Shown here: in pieces, positions 23,900-32,702 of the stretch
How positions within the stretch are numbered: the stretch's first letter is position 1
How the letters are laid out: every line of letters begins with the position of its first letter
Source: Halobiforma lacisalsi AJ5
GTDB taxonomy: Archaea; Halobacteriota; Halobacteria; Halobacteriales; Natrialbaceae
Direction of reading: 5' to 3'
DNA length: 64,000 nt
NCBI RefSeq assembly: GCF_000226975.2
Contig: NZ_CP019285.1
Location: forward strand, 1,798,001 to 1,862,000
The notes under the pieces: model-generated
Told to the model about the DNA's origin: nothing
Databases searched by the model: none
Seen by the model: only the letters and a program-made list of their open reading frames with translations
Translations under genes and position numbers: made by a program

Positions 23900-25435
23900 T
23901 CACCCCCGATCCTCGAGAATCTTTTCCGCCGTCAGTTCGCCGCTGATGAGACACATCGGAACGCCGATCCCCGGCGTCGTGTCACCGCCGACGAAGTAGA
24001 GTCCGTCGACCTCCTTCGAGCGGTGTGGCGGCCGGAACAGCGCTGTCTGGCGGAGCGTGTGAGCCAGCCCGAGCGCCGTCCCATCGTAGCTGTTGTACCG
24101 GCTGGCGAAGTCGTCGATACAGAACTGTTCTTCGACGACGATCCGGTCGCGGACGTCCGTCCCGGTGTGTTCCGCGATGTCGGCCAGGATCTCGTCTCGA
24201 TACTGGTCGCGGATCTCGGGGGTGTCCTCGAGGCCCGGCGCGATCGGGACGAGGACGAACAGGTTGCTGTGGCCGTCCGGGGCGACGTCGTCGTCGGTTT
24301 CCGAGGGGACACAGAGGTAGTAAGCCGGATCGTCGGGCCAGGCGGGCTCCTCGAAGATGCTGTCGAAGTGGTCCTCCCAGTCGGTCGGCAGGACGAGCGT
24401 GTGGTGGGCCAACTCGTCGACGTCGCCCTCGACGCCGAGATACAGCAGGAACGCGGAGGGCGCGTACGTCCGGGACTCCCAGTAGTCGGCGTCGTAGCCG
24501 CGCTGTTCGGGTTTGAGCAGGTCCTGTTCGGTGTGGGCGTAGTCGGTGTTGCTGACGACCAGGTCCGGACGGAGCTGTCCCTCGGGCGTCTCGACGAGGA
24601 ACGCCCCCTCGCGGCCCTTGATCGCCGTCGCCGGCCGCCCGGTGTCGTACTCGACGCCCAGTTCTCGGCCCAGTTCGGCGATGCCGTCGACGACGCTTTT
24701 CATCCCGCCCTCGGGGTACCAGACGCCGAGGTTGAAGTCGACGTGGCTCATCAGGTTGTACAGCGCCGGCGTGTTCTTCGGCGACCCACCGAGGAACACC
24801 AGCGTGTACTGCATGATCTGCTGGAGCTTCGGGTGCTCGAAGTAGTTCTCGACGTGGTCCTGCATCGACCCCAGCAGCGTGAGCCCGCGGGCTTGCCGGG
24901 CCACGTCGAGGTCGAGGTAGTCCCGAAGCCGGGACCGGTCCTCGTAGACGAAGTGTTTCATCCCCACCTCGTAGTTCTCCCTGGACTTCTCGAGGTACCG
25001 CTCTAACGTCTCACCCGCTCCGTCCTCGTACTCCTCGAAGACCTCCTTCGTCCGCTCGAGGTCCGGCGTCACGTCGACCCGATCCCCGTGTGCTCGCGAG
25101 CTTCGCTCGCTCGTATCGTCCGCGGAACTCCGTTCCGCGCTATCCTTGAAGAAGATCCGGTAGTGGGGATCCAGTTGCGTGAGCCGGTAGTAGTCCGACG
25201 GCGTTCGATCGAAGTCCCCGAAGAACCGCTCGAATACGTCGGGCATCAGGTACCAGGAGGGACCCATGTCGAACTCGAATCCGTCGATCTCGAGTCGGCT
25301 CGCCCGCCCGCCGAGTTGCTCGTTCTTTTCGATGACGTGCACGTCGGCACCCGCGTCGGCGAGGTAACAGGCGGTCGAGAGTCCCCCGATCCCGCCGCCG
25401 ATCACGACGACTGATTCACCGGCCAGCGCTTGCAT
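23900..25435 (-). CDS. crtD: carotenoid 3,4-desaturase CrtD (phytoene-desaturase family)
   Basis: 511-residue FAD-dependent amine-oxidase-fold enzyme. The dinucleotide motif VVVIGGGIGGLSTACYLADAG is at the N-terminus and the family C-terminal signature FVGGDTTPGIGVPMCLISGEL is near the end. The gene order crtD-lyeJ-cruF matches that known from Haloarcula, which favours 3,4-desaturase over a CrtI phytoene desaturase. The two cannot be separated on sequence alone here. Residues 99-116 are an 18-residue insertion encoded by two DNA hairpins (see the repeat at 25088-25141); the family normally runs straight from FFKD to GDRVDV. ATG 25435 abuts the divergent channel gene region. Confidence 0.88.
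   Translation of the reverse strand: MQALAGESVVVIGGGIGGLSTACYLADAGADVHVIEKNEQLGGRASRLEIDGFEFDMGPSWYLMPDVFERFFGDFDRTPSDYYRLTQLDPHYRIFFKDSAERSSADDTSERSSRAHGDRVDVTPDLERTKEVFEEYEDGAGETLERYLEKSRENYEVGMKHFVYEDRSRLRDYLDLDVARQARGLTLLGSMQDHVENYFEHPKLQQIMQYTLVFLGGSPKNTPALYNLMSHVDFNLGVWYPEGGMKSVVDGIAELGRELGVEYDTGRPATAIKGREGAFLVETPEGQLRPDLVVSNTDYAHTEQDLLKPEQRGYDADYWESRTYAPSAFLLYLGVEGDVDELAHHTLVLPTDWEDHFDSIFEEPAWPDDPAYYLCVPSETDDDVAPDGHSNLFVLVPIAPGLEDTPEIRDQYRDEILADIAEHTGTDVRDRIVVEEQFCIDDFASRYNSYDGTALGLAHTLRQTALFRPPHRSKEVDGLYFVGGDTTPGIGVPMCLISGELTAEKILEDRG
25088..25141. repeat. 54-bp double-hairpin insertion inside crtD, in frame
   Basis: Two perfect hairpins: GCGAGC-TTC-GCTCGC at 25096-25110 and CGCGGAAC-TCC-GTTCCGCG at 25121-25139. 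The 54 bp are 18 whole codons, encoding the Ser/Arg/Glu-rich stretch SAERSSADDTSERSSRAH. The flanking residues (HYRIFFKD and GDRVDVTPDL) are normally contiguous in the family. It looks like a small palindromic element that inserted without breaking the frame. Confidence 0.65.
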
Positions 25436-25637
25436 GTCTCGTCGTGACTGTCGGCGTAGGGATAAACGTACGGCATATTTGCGTAGGGATGGGCAGCCGG
25501 CGGTCTCGGGAGACGGTAGCAAGGGCAGGGCCAAGACAGAAGACCACGCTCGTACGCATCTACTCGAGGGAGTACGCCGAGGAATCGACCGACGAAGATA
25601 CCAAACCATTAGTTCGTCTACTGACTGTACCCCACTA

Positions 25638-27512
25638 ATGGCCAATCCCGAATCCGAAGAGCGAGAACGGGGACGCGACTCGGGGCCGCCCGCGGAACGC
25701 CCCGGGAAGCCGGAGCCGAGCGACGAACCGGAAGAGGTCCGTGATGCGGTCGAGCGGGCCCGGAGTGGTGCGCCCGCAGTCGGGTCGGTCGTTCGCGATC
25801 GCTTCTCCTCGGACGAGGTCTTCCAGCGGATCGTCGCGGCGGCCGACGAGGAGATCACCTCCGGCAACCGCGAACTGTTCTTCAGCGGCCTCGCCGCCGG
25901 GTTCGCGATCACGATCACGTTCCTGCTGTACGCCTCGATGTACGGCGCGACCGGCGGCGATCCGATCGTCAGTTCGTTGCTTTACCCGCTCGGGTTCATC
26001 TACATCATCATCGGCGGCTACCAGCTCTACACGGAGAATACGCTTCCGCCCGTCGCGCTGACGATCGAGCGACTGGCCAGTCTGCCGGCGCTGCTTCGTC
26101 ATTGGGTCATCGTCCTGGCCGGTAACTTCGCCGGTGGTGCCTTCGGCGCGGCCGCGCTGACCTGGGGCGGCGTGTTCGACGACGACGCCGCTGCCGCGGC
26201 GATGAGCATCGCCCAGCACGGCATCGAGACACCCTGGTGGGACCTGTTCTTCAAGGCCGCCTTCGCCGGCCTGATCGTCGCCGGCGTCGTCTGGGTCACC
26301 TTCGCCTCCCGGGACACGATCTCCCGGCTCGTCGTGGTCTATCTCGCGTTCCTCGCGATCCCGCTCGGAAACCTGTTCCACGTCGTCGTCTCCTTCACCG
26401 AGATGCTCTATCTCGTCTTCGCGGGCGAACTCGCCTTCCTCGCCGGGATGACTGACTTCGTCCTCCCGGTTCTGCTGGGGAACACCCTCGGCGGTATCGT
26501 GCTCGTCACGATCGTCAACTACTACCAGACCAGCGAGCAGCGCCTCGAGTCCGCCCGTTTCGAGGGGATCGAGCGCCGGCTCTCGGTCCGCGAGTGGGCC
26601 TTCGGCGGGTGGGCCGGACGGTCGTACGTCCCGGTGATCGATACCGCCGAAGAGCGGGCAGAGGACGAGGAGACCTACCGGATCATGGTCCCCATCGCGA
26701 ACCCACGGACCGAAGGGAAACTCGTCGAACTCGCCTCCATGTTCGCGGCGTCCCGCGACTCCGCGACGGTCCATCTGGTTCACGTCGTCCAGACGCCGGA
26801 CAAACCGTCGGCGACCGGTACCGACAGACAGCGTGCCCGGATCGTCTCCGAATCGGAGCGCCGACTCGAGGACCTCACGGACTCGTTCGCCTACACCGAC
26901 ATCGAGTACGATACGTCGACGATCGTTACCCACCGCTCGGTCGAGGAGATCTTCGACACGGCACAGCGACAACACGCGGACCTCGTCCTGATGGGCTGGG
27001 GGTCCGAGACGCCGTGGGACAGCGCACGTCTCGACCGGCCGCTCAGCGAACTGACCAAGGAGTTCCCAAGCGACCTGCTCGTGTTCAAGGACCGTGGGAC
27101 CGACATCTCGCGGGTTCTCCTGCCGACCGCGGGCGGCCCGGACTCCGATCTCAGCGCCGAAGTCGCGCGGACGCTCACCGAGACCGTCGGCACCGAGGTC
27201 TCGCTGTTGCACGTCGTCGGCGATCCCGCGTCCCGCGAGATGGGCGAAAAGTTCATCGAGGAGTGGGCCGCCGAGCACGATCTGCACGGGGCGAACCTGA
27301 TCGTCGACGACTCCGGCAACGTCGAAGAGGCGATCTGTCGCGAGGCCGACGACGAGACCCTGATCCTGATCGGCGCGACCGAGCGGGGACTGCTCTCGCG
27401 ACTCGTCACCAGTTCGCTGCACTTCGACGTCATCAACGACGTCGACTGCTCGGTGATGCTCGCGGAGCGACCGACGGGCCGCAGCATCATCAGGCGATTG
27501 TTCGGCCGATAA
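25638..27512 (+). CDS. formate/nitrite-type channel fused to two universal stress domains
   Basis: 624 residues from ATG 25638. Residues 1-57 are charged and cytosolic. Residues 58-300 are a formate/nitrite transporter domain with six hydrophobic segments, including FFSGLAAGFAITITF, HWVIVLAGNFAGGAFGA, GNLFHVVVSFTEM and PVLLGNTLGGIVLVTIVNYY. His248 may correspond to the FocA gating histidine. Residues about 346-485 form one UspA-like domain (IMVPIANPRTEGK...DLLVFKDRG) and about 488-610 a second (RVLLPTAGGPDSD...CSVMLAE). A tandem USP tail suggests nucleotide-controlled gating. Transported ion unknown. Divergent from crtD, sharing about 200 bases upstream. Confidence 0.88.
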   Translation: MANPESEERERGRDSGPPAERPGKPEPSDEPEEVRDAVERARSGAPAVGSVVRDRFSSDEVFQRIVAAADEEITSGNRELFFSGLAAGFAITITFLLYASMYGATGGDPIVSSLLYPLGFIYIIIGGYQLYTENTLPPVALTIERLASLPALLRHWVIVLAGNFAGGAFGAAALTWGGVFDDDAAAAAMSIAQHGIETPWWDLFFKAAFAGLIVAGVVWVTFASRDTISRLVVVYLAFLAIPLGNLFHVVVSFTEMLYLVFAGELAFLAGMTDFVLPVLLGNTLGGIVLVTIVNYYQTSEQRLESARFEGIERRLSVREWAFGGWAGRSYVPVIDTAEERAEDEETYRIMVPIANPRTEGKLVELASMFAASRDSATVHLVHVVQTPDKPSATGTDRQRARIVSESERRLEDLTDSFAYTDIEYDTSTIVTHRSVEEIFDTAQRQHADLVLMGWGSETPWDSARLDRPLSELTKEFPSDLLVFKDRGTDISRVLLPTAGGPDSDLSAEVARTLTETVGTEVSLLHVVGDPASREMGEKFIEEWAAEHDLHGANLIVDDSGNVEEAICREADDETLILIGATERGLLSRLVTSSLHFDVINDVDCSVMLAERPTGRSIIRRLFGR

Positions 27513-27654
27513 CGGCGTTTCCGGTTTTCGACGGCGCCGCTCTCTCGGTTTTCTCCCGATTCGTCGCGATCGATGGTTCGCTCTGACTCTCGAGGTGGTC
27601 TCGGCTCGACGCTCGAGCCGATGCCTTCCTGTCGCTCGCCCGCGTAGGGGCTGT

Positions 27655-28380
27655 ATGGAACTCCAAGAAACGACGGCCGTCGTCACCGGCGGCACCCGCG
27701 GAATCGGCCGCGCCGTCGCCCTCGCATTCGCCGAGGCGGGCGCGACGGTCGTGATCGGCGCTCGGGACGGAGCCGACGTCTCAGAGACGGTTGCGGCGCT
27801 CGAGGATCGACTGGAATCGGCCGACCGATCCGGCGCGGCCGCCGCGGGGCTCCGGACGGACGTCCGCGACGAGTACGACGTCGAGCGACTCGTCGAGACC
27901 GCCTCGCGGACGGGTGACTCGAGCGGGATCGACGTCGTGGTCGCCGCGGCGGGCGTCTACCACGGCGATGCGGGCGAAACGCCGACCGACGAGGAGTCCT
28001 ACACCGCGCTCGACGACCACTGGCAGATCAACGGGCGCGGCGTGTTCGCGACGATCCGCGAGTCTCTGCCGCACTTGAACGACGGAGCACGGGTGCTCGT
28101 CCCGACGGGAGCGATCGCCCGCGACCCCAAGCCCGGATACGGTTCCTACGCGATCTCGAAGGCGACCGCGGAGGCGGTCGCCCGGGGGTTCGCCGCCGAC
28201 ACCCAGTACACGGTCGGCTGTCTGGACCCGGGACAGGTCGCGACGGCCCTCTCGGGCGGTGGCGGCCGCGACCCCGAGGACGTCGCCGGGATGTTCGTCT
28301 GGGGGGCGACCGACGCGGACCGGGACGTCCTGGACGGGAACGTGCTCGGCCTCGCCGAGTGGAAACGCGCGACGCGGTGA
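27655..28380 (+). CDS. SDR-family oxidoreductase, divergent
   Basis: 241 residues from ATG 27655 (MELQETTAVVTGGTRGIGRAVA). The TGGTRGIG nucleotide motif is followed by VVIGARDGAD. VVAAAGVYHGD replaces the usual NNAG. VLVPTGAIARD holds a threonine where the catalytic serine is expected, with YGSYAISKATAEAVA as YxxxK. The C-terminus is short and lacks the common G-G tail. It may be an active dehydrogenase/reductase with altered chemistry or a binding protein. Convergent with the DUF2339 gene. Confidence 0.8.
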   Translation: MELQETTAVVTGGTRGIGRAVALAFAEAGATVVIGARDGADVSETVAALEDRLESADRSGAAAAGLRTDVRDEYDVERLVETASRTGDSSGIDVVVAAAGVYHGDAGETPTDEESYTALDDHWQINGRGVFATIRESLPHLNDGARVLVPTGAIARDPKPGYGSYAISKATAEAVARGFAADTQYTVGCLDPGQVATALSGGGGRDPEDVAGMFVWGATDADRDVLDGNVLGLAEWKRATR

Positions 28381-28396
28381 CGGGGTCGCAAGTCGA

Positions 28397-30307
28397 TCAG
28401 TTCTCGTCGTCGCTTCCGCCGGGATCGCCCTCTGGGGTCGGCCCGTCGCTCCCGATCCCGAGGGCGTCGCTCACCGCGTTCGGCGTTACGCTCACGTCCG
28501 ACCGGGACCGCGCGTAGGCGTAGGAGGCGATCAGCAGGACGACTCCGAGGACGAGAAACGACAGCGTCCTGGCGACGGTATCCAGGTCTCGCGTGTCCAG
28601 CAGGAACACCTTCGTCGTAGCGAGGCCGAAGACGCCGATAGCCAGCGCCCGGAGGCCGCGAACCTCGAGGACGAAGCCGACCGCGAGGAGGGCCAGTCCC
28701 AGCAGGATCCAGGCGATCGACACTCCCACGCCGGAGAACTCGAGGGCAAGAACGACGACGGCCAGTCCGGTGGCGACGGTCGCGTACACCCCCTCGAGCG
28801 GCGGGACGTACCGGCTGTCGTCTCCGACAGTCGGCCGGGACGCGACCCACCACGCCAGCCCGTAGAAGACCGCGACGGCGAGCGCGAACGCGACCGGGCG
28901 GCCGGTCAGCGTCGCGACCGGCTCGGCCGCGTCGAAGGCCGGCAACTCGCTCGCGTCGACGGCGAGCAGTTTGAGAGTCGTCGCCCCGGCCACGACGTGG
29001 CTCCCGAACCGGAATCCGGGCTCCTCGAGCGTCTTCGCTGCTGCGACCCCGAGGCAGACGAGCGCAAGCGCGCCGACCGTCGTCGCGAACGTCCCCACCG
29101 CCATTGCGACGCCGAGCGCGAGGAAGACGACCGTTCCGGCCGCTGCGGTGCCGTCGGGTCGCACCGGTCGCCGGTCGGTGACGGCGTAGGTCCCCGCGAG
29201 CAGGACGGCGACGACGGCAGGGCCAAGTCCGGCGGCGTCGGCGTTCCAGTCGCGGACGGCGATCTCGAGCAACACGACGCCGAAGCCCGCGGCGACGGCC
29301 GTGATCGCGACCAGTTGGGCGCGGTATCGTCGCGTCTCGAGGCGGTCGGCGCTCGCGCCCCGGAGGACGTAGCTCCCGGCGAGGTAGACGACGAGGGTCG
29401 CGACGGAGACGACCGCGATGGCAGCGGCCGGCGGATCGACGTCGGCGAGCCACAGCAGGAGGACGCCGTAGGAGGCGAACGTACTCGAGAGGACGGGACG
29501 ACTCCAGCGGGTGACGCTCGCGACGGCGACCAGGCCGCCGGCGAGCAACAGGACGTACGCGGGCGTCGCAACGAGCGTCGCGGCGTCGGTGCTTATCGCC
29601 GCGGTGACGTACCCCAGCAGGAACGCCTCGCCGACGACCAGCGGCGCGCGGTCCCGGACCGACACGACGGCGGTCGCACCGACCAGCGCCGTCAGCGCGG
29701 CGAGGACGACCCACAGCGGCGTCCCGATCGCCTCGCGGTAGCTCTCGAAGCCGTACGACGCGTAGATGCTGAAGTATGCGACCGCGAGGCCAGCGCCGGC
29801 GGCGATCCGGCCCCACCGGACGTATCCCTTCCGGGTCGCGGCGTAGCGGCCGCCCGCGAACAGCGCGAGCCCGCCGGCCGCGCCGACGGCGACGCGGCCG
29901 AGCGGGCCGAGCAGTCCGATCTCGATCGCCAACTGGACGAAGAAGGCGACGCCGATCACGAGCGCCGCGGCGCCCGCGAGCCCGAGCCAGCGAACGCCGA
30001 CGGCGAGTTCCCAGTCTCGAGTCGACGTCGAGTCGGCGGAATCGGTCGTCGACTCCCGTCCCGACGGATCGGCGGGTTCCTCGCGCCCGCCTTCGCTTAC
30101 GGCCGCCGACTCGGCGTCGGAGGGCGTGATCGCGTCGGACTCGACCGTTTCGTCCCGTTCGATCGAGCCGATCGGTTCACTCTCGCCCGACGGGTCGGTC
30201 GCGTCCCGCTCGACCGCCCGCTCGAGGGACTCGAGGCGGCGACGCAGCGAGTCGACGTCCTCGCGGAGTCGGCGGACCTCGCGACGGAGGTCCTCGTCGT
30301 CGGCCAT
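28397..30307 (-). CDS. DUF2339 polytopic membrane protein
   Basis: 636 residues. An N-terminal coiled coil of about 35 residues (EDLRREVRRLREDVDSLRRRL) is followed by an acidic, Ser/Thr-rich linker (about 40-90) and then roughly 18 hydrophobic segments to the C-terminus. The first is preceded by WELAVGVRWLGLAGAAALVIGVAFF, the family's typical entry motif. DUF2339 proteins are widespread and uncharacterised; roles in envelope processes have been guessed only. The last 35 residues are polar and Gly/Asp-rich. Confidence 0.88.
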   Translation of the reverse strand: MADDEDLRREVRRLREDVDSLRRRLESLERAVERDATDPSGESEPIGSIERDETVESDAITPSDAESAAVSEGGREEPADPSGRESTTDSADSTSTRDWELAVGVRWLGLAGAAALVIGVAFFVQLAIEIGLLGPLGRVAVGAAGGLALFAGGRYAATRKGYVRWGRIAAGAGLAVAYFSIYASYGFESYREAIGTPLWVVLAALTALVGATAVVSVRDRAPLVVGEAFLLGYVTAAISTDAATLVATPAYVLLLAGGLVAVASVTRWSRPVLSSTFASYGVLLLWLADVDPPAAAIAVVSVATLVVYLAGSYVLRGASADRLETRRYRAQLVAITAVAAGFGVVLLEIAVRDWNADAAGLGPAVVAVLLAGTYAVTDRRPVRPDGTAAAGTVVFLALGVAMAVGTFATTVGALALVCLGVAAAKTLEEPGFRFGSHVVAGATTLKLLAVDASELPAFDAAEPVATLTGRPVAFALAVAVFYGLAWWVASRPTVGDDSRYVPPLEGVYATVATGLAVVVLALEFSGVGVSIAWILLGLALLAVGFVLEVRGLRALAIGVFGLATTKVFLLDTRDLDTVARTLSFLVLGVVLLIASYAYARSRSDVSVTPNAVSDALGIGSDGPTPEGDPGGSDDEN

Positions 30308-30464
30308 GCTGCGTGAGTCGTCTCACGCTCGTAACATAAATCAGGGGGTGCAGTTGCTCGCTCGGTAACGACTCGTCGGCGACGCCCGCGACTGCTTGCG
30401 CACGGACTGGCGTCTCCAGTCGAGGAAAGAACTCCCGCATCAATCTACCGCGGGCTCGAGAATA

Positions 30465-30749
30465 TCAGTCGATGTGGCCTTCGCGGCGGAGCTGATCGGC
30501 GTCCTGGCTGGTGTAGCGCCACTCGATGGTGGCTTTCTCGTCCTGCCAGTCCCAGGGTTCGGCGACGACGATGTCGTCCTGCTCGATCCAGGTCCGGTAT
30601 TTCATGCGCCCCGGAATGCGGCCGAGTCGTTCCTCGCCGTCTTCGCAGCGCAGTTGCACGTGGTTCCCGCCGAGGTGTTCGGTTACGACGGCGAATACTT
30701 CGTCGCTGTTGGGCATACGGAGGTTCCGTCGCCCGGAGTCTTCTGTCAC
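30465..30749 (-). CDS. eif1A: translation initiation factor aIF1A
   Basis: 94-residue OB-fold factor (S1-like) that binds the A site of the small ribosomal subunit during initiation. It reads [20 protein letters not shown], then [34 protein letters not shown] and [21 protein letters not shown]. This is the complete archaeal eIF-1A sequence pattern with the basic N-terminus (RRNLRMP). Haloarchaea often have two paralogues; this could be either. The upstream region is short (83 bases to the neighbouring cysteine-cluster gene). Confidence 0.94.
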   Translation of the reverse strand: MTEDSGRRNLRMPNSDEVFAVVTEHLGGNHVQLRCEDGEERLGRIPGRMKYRTWIEQDDIVVAEPWDWQDEKATIEWRYTSQDADQLRREGHID

Positions 30750-30832
30750 AGTCTACCTACGAGCGGAGGACGTTTAAATGGTTGGAGAGCCGTGGTAGCA
30801 CGACCCATTGGACGACGGCCGAGGGCCGCCGG

Positions 30833-31351
30833 TCACAGCTCGCGGTCCGAATCCGGGTTTTCCAGGTCCCAGAGGAGTTCCGGGAGGAACGCCTCGAGGT
30901 TGTCCACCACTTTCCGCTCGCTGACGTTCAGCCCGTCGCAGTGATCGTGGGCCGAGTCCCGAATGTCGACGTGGAGGTCGCCGTCCTCGCGCCAGACGGC
31001 GAGCGGGAAGACCGAACACCGCGTGGGTTTCCAGTCCTCCTCGAGGTGCAGCGAACAGAGCCCGTCCTCCCGCAGGAAGGCGCAGGCACAGCCGTCCTCG
31101 GCGACGTGGTCCTCGCGGTCCTTCGCCTCGCGGGTGACGAACTTCTCGCCGCGGAAGTCGGTCGTGTTCTCGGCGAGGTTGGCCCGCTGGGCGAGTTCGA
31201 GGAGGTCCCGGTCGTACAGGAGGACGCCGTGGTGACAGCACCAGGTACAGTCGTCGACGCACTCGAAGGTGAGGTCCGGATCGAACTCGACGACGACCTC
31301 GCGGTCGGGGTAGACTTCGACGCGGTGGGGGACCTCGGTGCTCACGTCCAC
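30833..31351 (-). CDS. YkgJ-family cysteine-cluster protein
   Basis: 172 residues. Cysteines are arranged as FECVDDCTWCCHHGV, then GCACAFLREDGLCSLHLEEDWKPTRCSVFPL, then HDHC. The C-x3-C-x2-CC and C-x-C-x8-C-x11-C spacing is that of the YkgJ/UPF0153 family, proposed to bind zinc or an iron-sulfur cluster. No enzymatic activity is known for this group. Its ATG lies 76 bases past the stop of the lipoprotein gene on the same strand. Confidence 0.85.
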   Translation of the reverse strand: MDVSTEVPHRVEVYPDREVVVEFDPDLTFECVDDCTWCCHHGVLLYDRDLLELAQRANLAENTTDFRGEKFVTREAKDREDHVAEDGCACAFLREDGLCSLHLEEDWKPTRCSVFPLAVWREDGDLHVDIRDSAHDHCDGLNVSERKVVDNLEAFLPELLWDLENPDSDREL

Positions 31352-31427
31352 CGGAACGCGCCGCGTCCGGAAGTGCCTTTCTCACCGGGACGGTCGCAGC
31401 CGAGTCCGGGCCTCCAGCGGGCCGCCG

Positions 31428-32702
31428 TCACCCGCAGTAACAGTTCGATTCGGGACAGTACGTCGCCTCCCGTCGCCCGAACTCGAGGCCGAGCGCGGCG
31501 AGCGAGGCCCGGAGTCGCGATTGGGGCGTCACCTCGGGGCGAACCGTTCCGCCCACGGCCCCGGTTGGCGCTTCGCCGGCCTCGATCGTGGCCACGACCT
31601 CGCGGCGCTCGTGATCGACGACGGCGACCTGATTCGCCGTCTGGACCGGCACGTACAGTTTCTCCCGGAAGGGACCCCACGCACCCGATATCGCCTCGCC
31701 GCCGACGTCGAGTTCCCGGTCGACCGCCCGCTCCTCGAGGTCGATCACCGTCACGCTCCCGGCGTCGGGCGTGAACAGGTAGCCGGCCTCGCCGTCAGGA
31801 GCGATCTCGCTCGTGATCGGCATCGCCGGCAGACCGTCGGCACGGGTGATCCGCGCGACCTCCTTCGGTTCGTCAGGCGTCGAAACGTCCCAGATACTCT
31901 CGGACCCCTCCCGGGGGACCTCCGGGTCGGAACCCAGGGTGCCCTCGCCGTTTTCGACCAGCAATACGTCGCCGGCGAACGACGCCGTACACATGAACGG
32001 CAGTACCTGTCCGTCGCCGACCGGATCGCCGACGTCGATTTCCGCGACGGTCTCGAACGGCTCCGTCCGGACCACCCGGAGGGTCTCGTCGGCGATCTCG
32101 GGAACGTAGGCGTACTCGCCCGACGGCTCGAGGGAGACGTCGCAGGGGCCGGTGTACCCGGTCTCGATCCGGCCGGTCACCTCGCCGAAGGTCTCGCTCT
32201 CGCGGTCGGCGTCGATCCGGAAGACCCCGTGGGTTTCGGGCTCGTCGGGGTCGGGCTCCGGATCGATCGACGTCGACCCGCCGGCGGCGACGATCAGGTG
32301 CTGCTCGTCAGGGGTCAGGTTGGGGTAGTTCGGTCCGGCCCCGGTCCCGACCGCGGCGACGTCCTCGAGCGAGCGGGCCTCGAGCGCCCGCACGCCGCCG
32401 GTGACGTTGAGCCAGAGCACGTCGTACCCCGACTCCGCGCTGGTGCCGTACTGGTTGGCCGGAAACGAGGCGGTCGTATCGATGTGGTGCGTGGCGACTG
32501 CCTCGTCTCGCTCGGCGTCGATCACGGTGACCGTCCGATCCCCGTTGTTGAAGACGTAGACCGTCGGTTCGCCGTCGCCGCCGCTGCCCTCCTCGGCGCC
32601 GAAACAGCCGGCAAGCACGGTAGTCGAACCGACGGCGGCCGACGAACGCACGAAGCGACGGCGGTTCAGGCCGTCCTCGAACGGGTTCCGGCGGGTCGGC
32701 AT
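31428..32702 (-). CDS. Tat-exported lipoprotein with YVTN-type beta-propeller
   Basis: 424 residues from ATG 32702 (MPTRRNPFEDGLNRRRFVRSS). Twin-arginine signal RRRFVRSSAAVGSTTVLAGC, where LAGC is the lipobox, so the mature protein begins with a lipid-anchored cysteine. The rest repeats strands such as PTVYVFNNGDRTVTVIDAERDEAVATHHI and VTVIDLEERAVDRELDVGG, the pattern of YncE/YVTN seven-bladed propellers. The C-terminus is unusual: ATYCPESNCYCG, three cysteines in the last eight residues. An in-frame ATG at 32771 would add a second RRRF; the later start gives the cleaner signal peptide. Ligand unknown. Confidence 0.83.
   Translation of the reverse strand: MPTRRNPFEDGLNRRRFVRSSAAVGSTTVLAGCFGAEEGSGGDGEPTVYVFNNGDRTVTVIDAERDEAVATHHIDTTASFPANQYGTSAESGYDVLWLNVTGGVRALEARSLEDVAAVGTGAGPNYPNLTPDEQHLIVAAGGSTSIDPEPDPDEPETHGVFRIDADRESETFGEVTGRIETGYTGPCDVSLEPSGEYAYVPEIADETLRVVRTEPFETVAEIDVGDPVGDGQVLPFMCTASFAGDVLLVENGEGTLGSDPEVPREGSESIWDVSTPDEPKEVARITRADGLPAMPITSEIAPDGEAGYLFTPDAGSVTVIDLEERAVDRELDVGGEAISGAWGPFREKLYVPVQTANQVAVVDHERREVVATIEAGEAPTGAVGGTVRPEVTPQSRLRASLAALGLEFGRREATYCPESNCYCG

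Noticed and set aside
25635-27695. 686-codon minus-strand frame opposite the FNT-USP fusion
   Set aside because: Antisense shadow of a gene with membrane helices and USP motifs.
28259-30316. 685-codon plus-strand frame opposite the DUF2339 gene
   Set aside because: Hydrophilic mirror of a polytopic membrane protein; no motif and wrong codon pattern.
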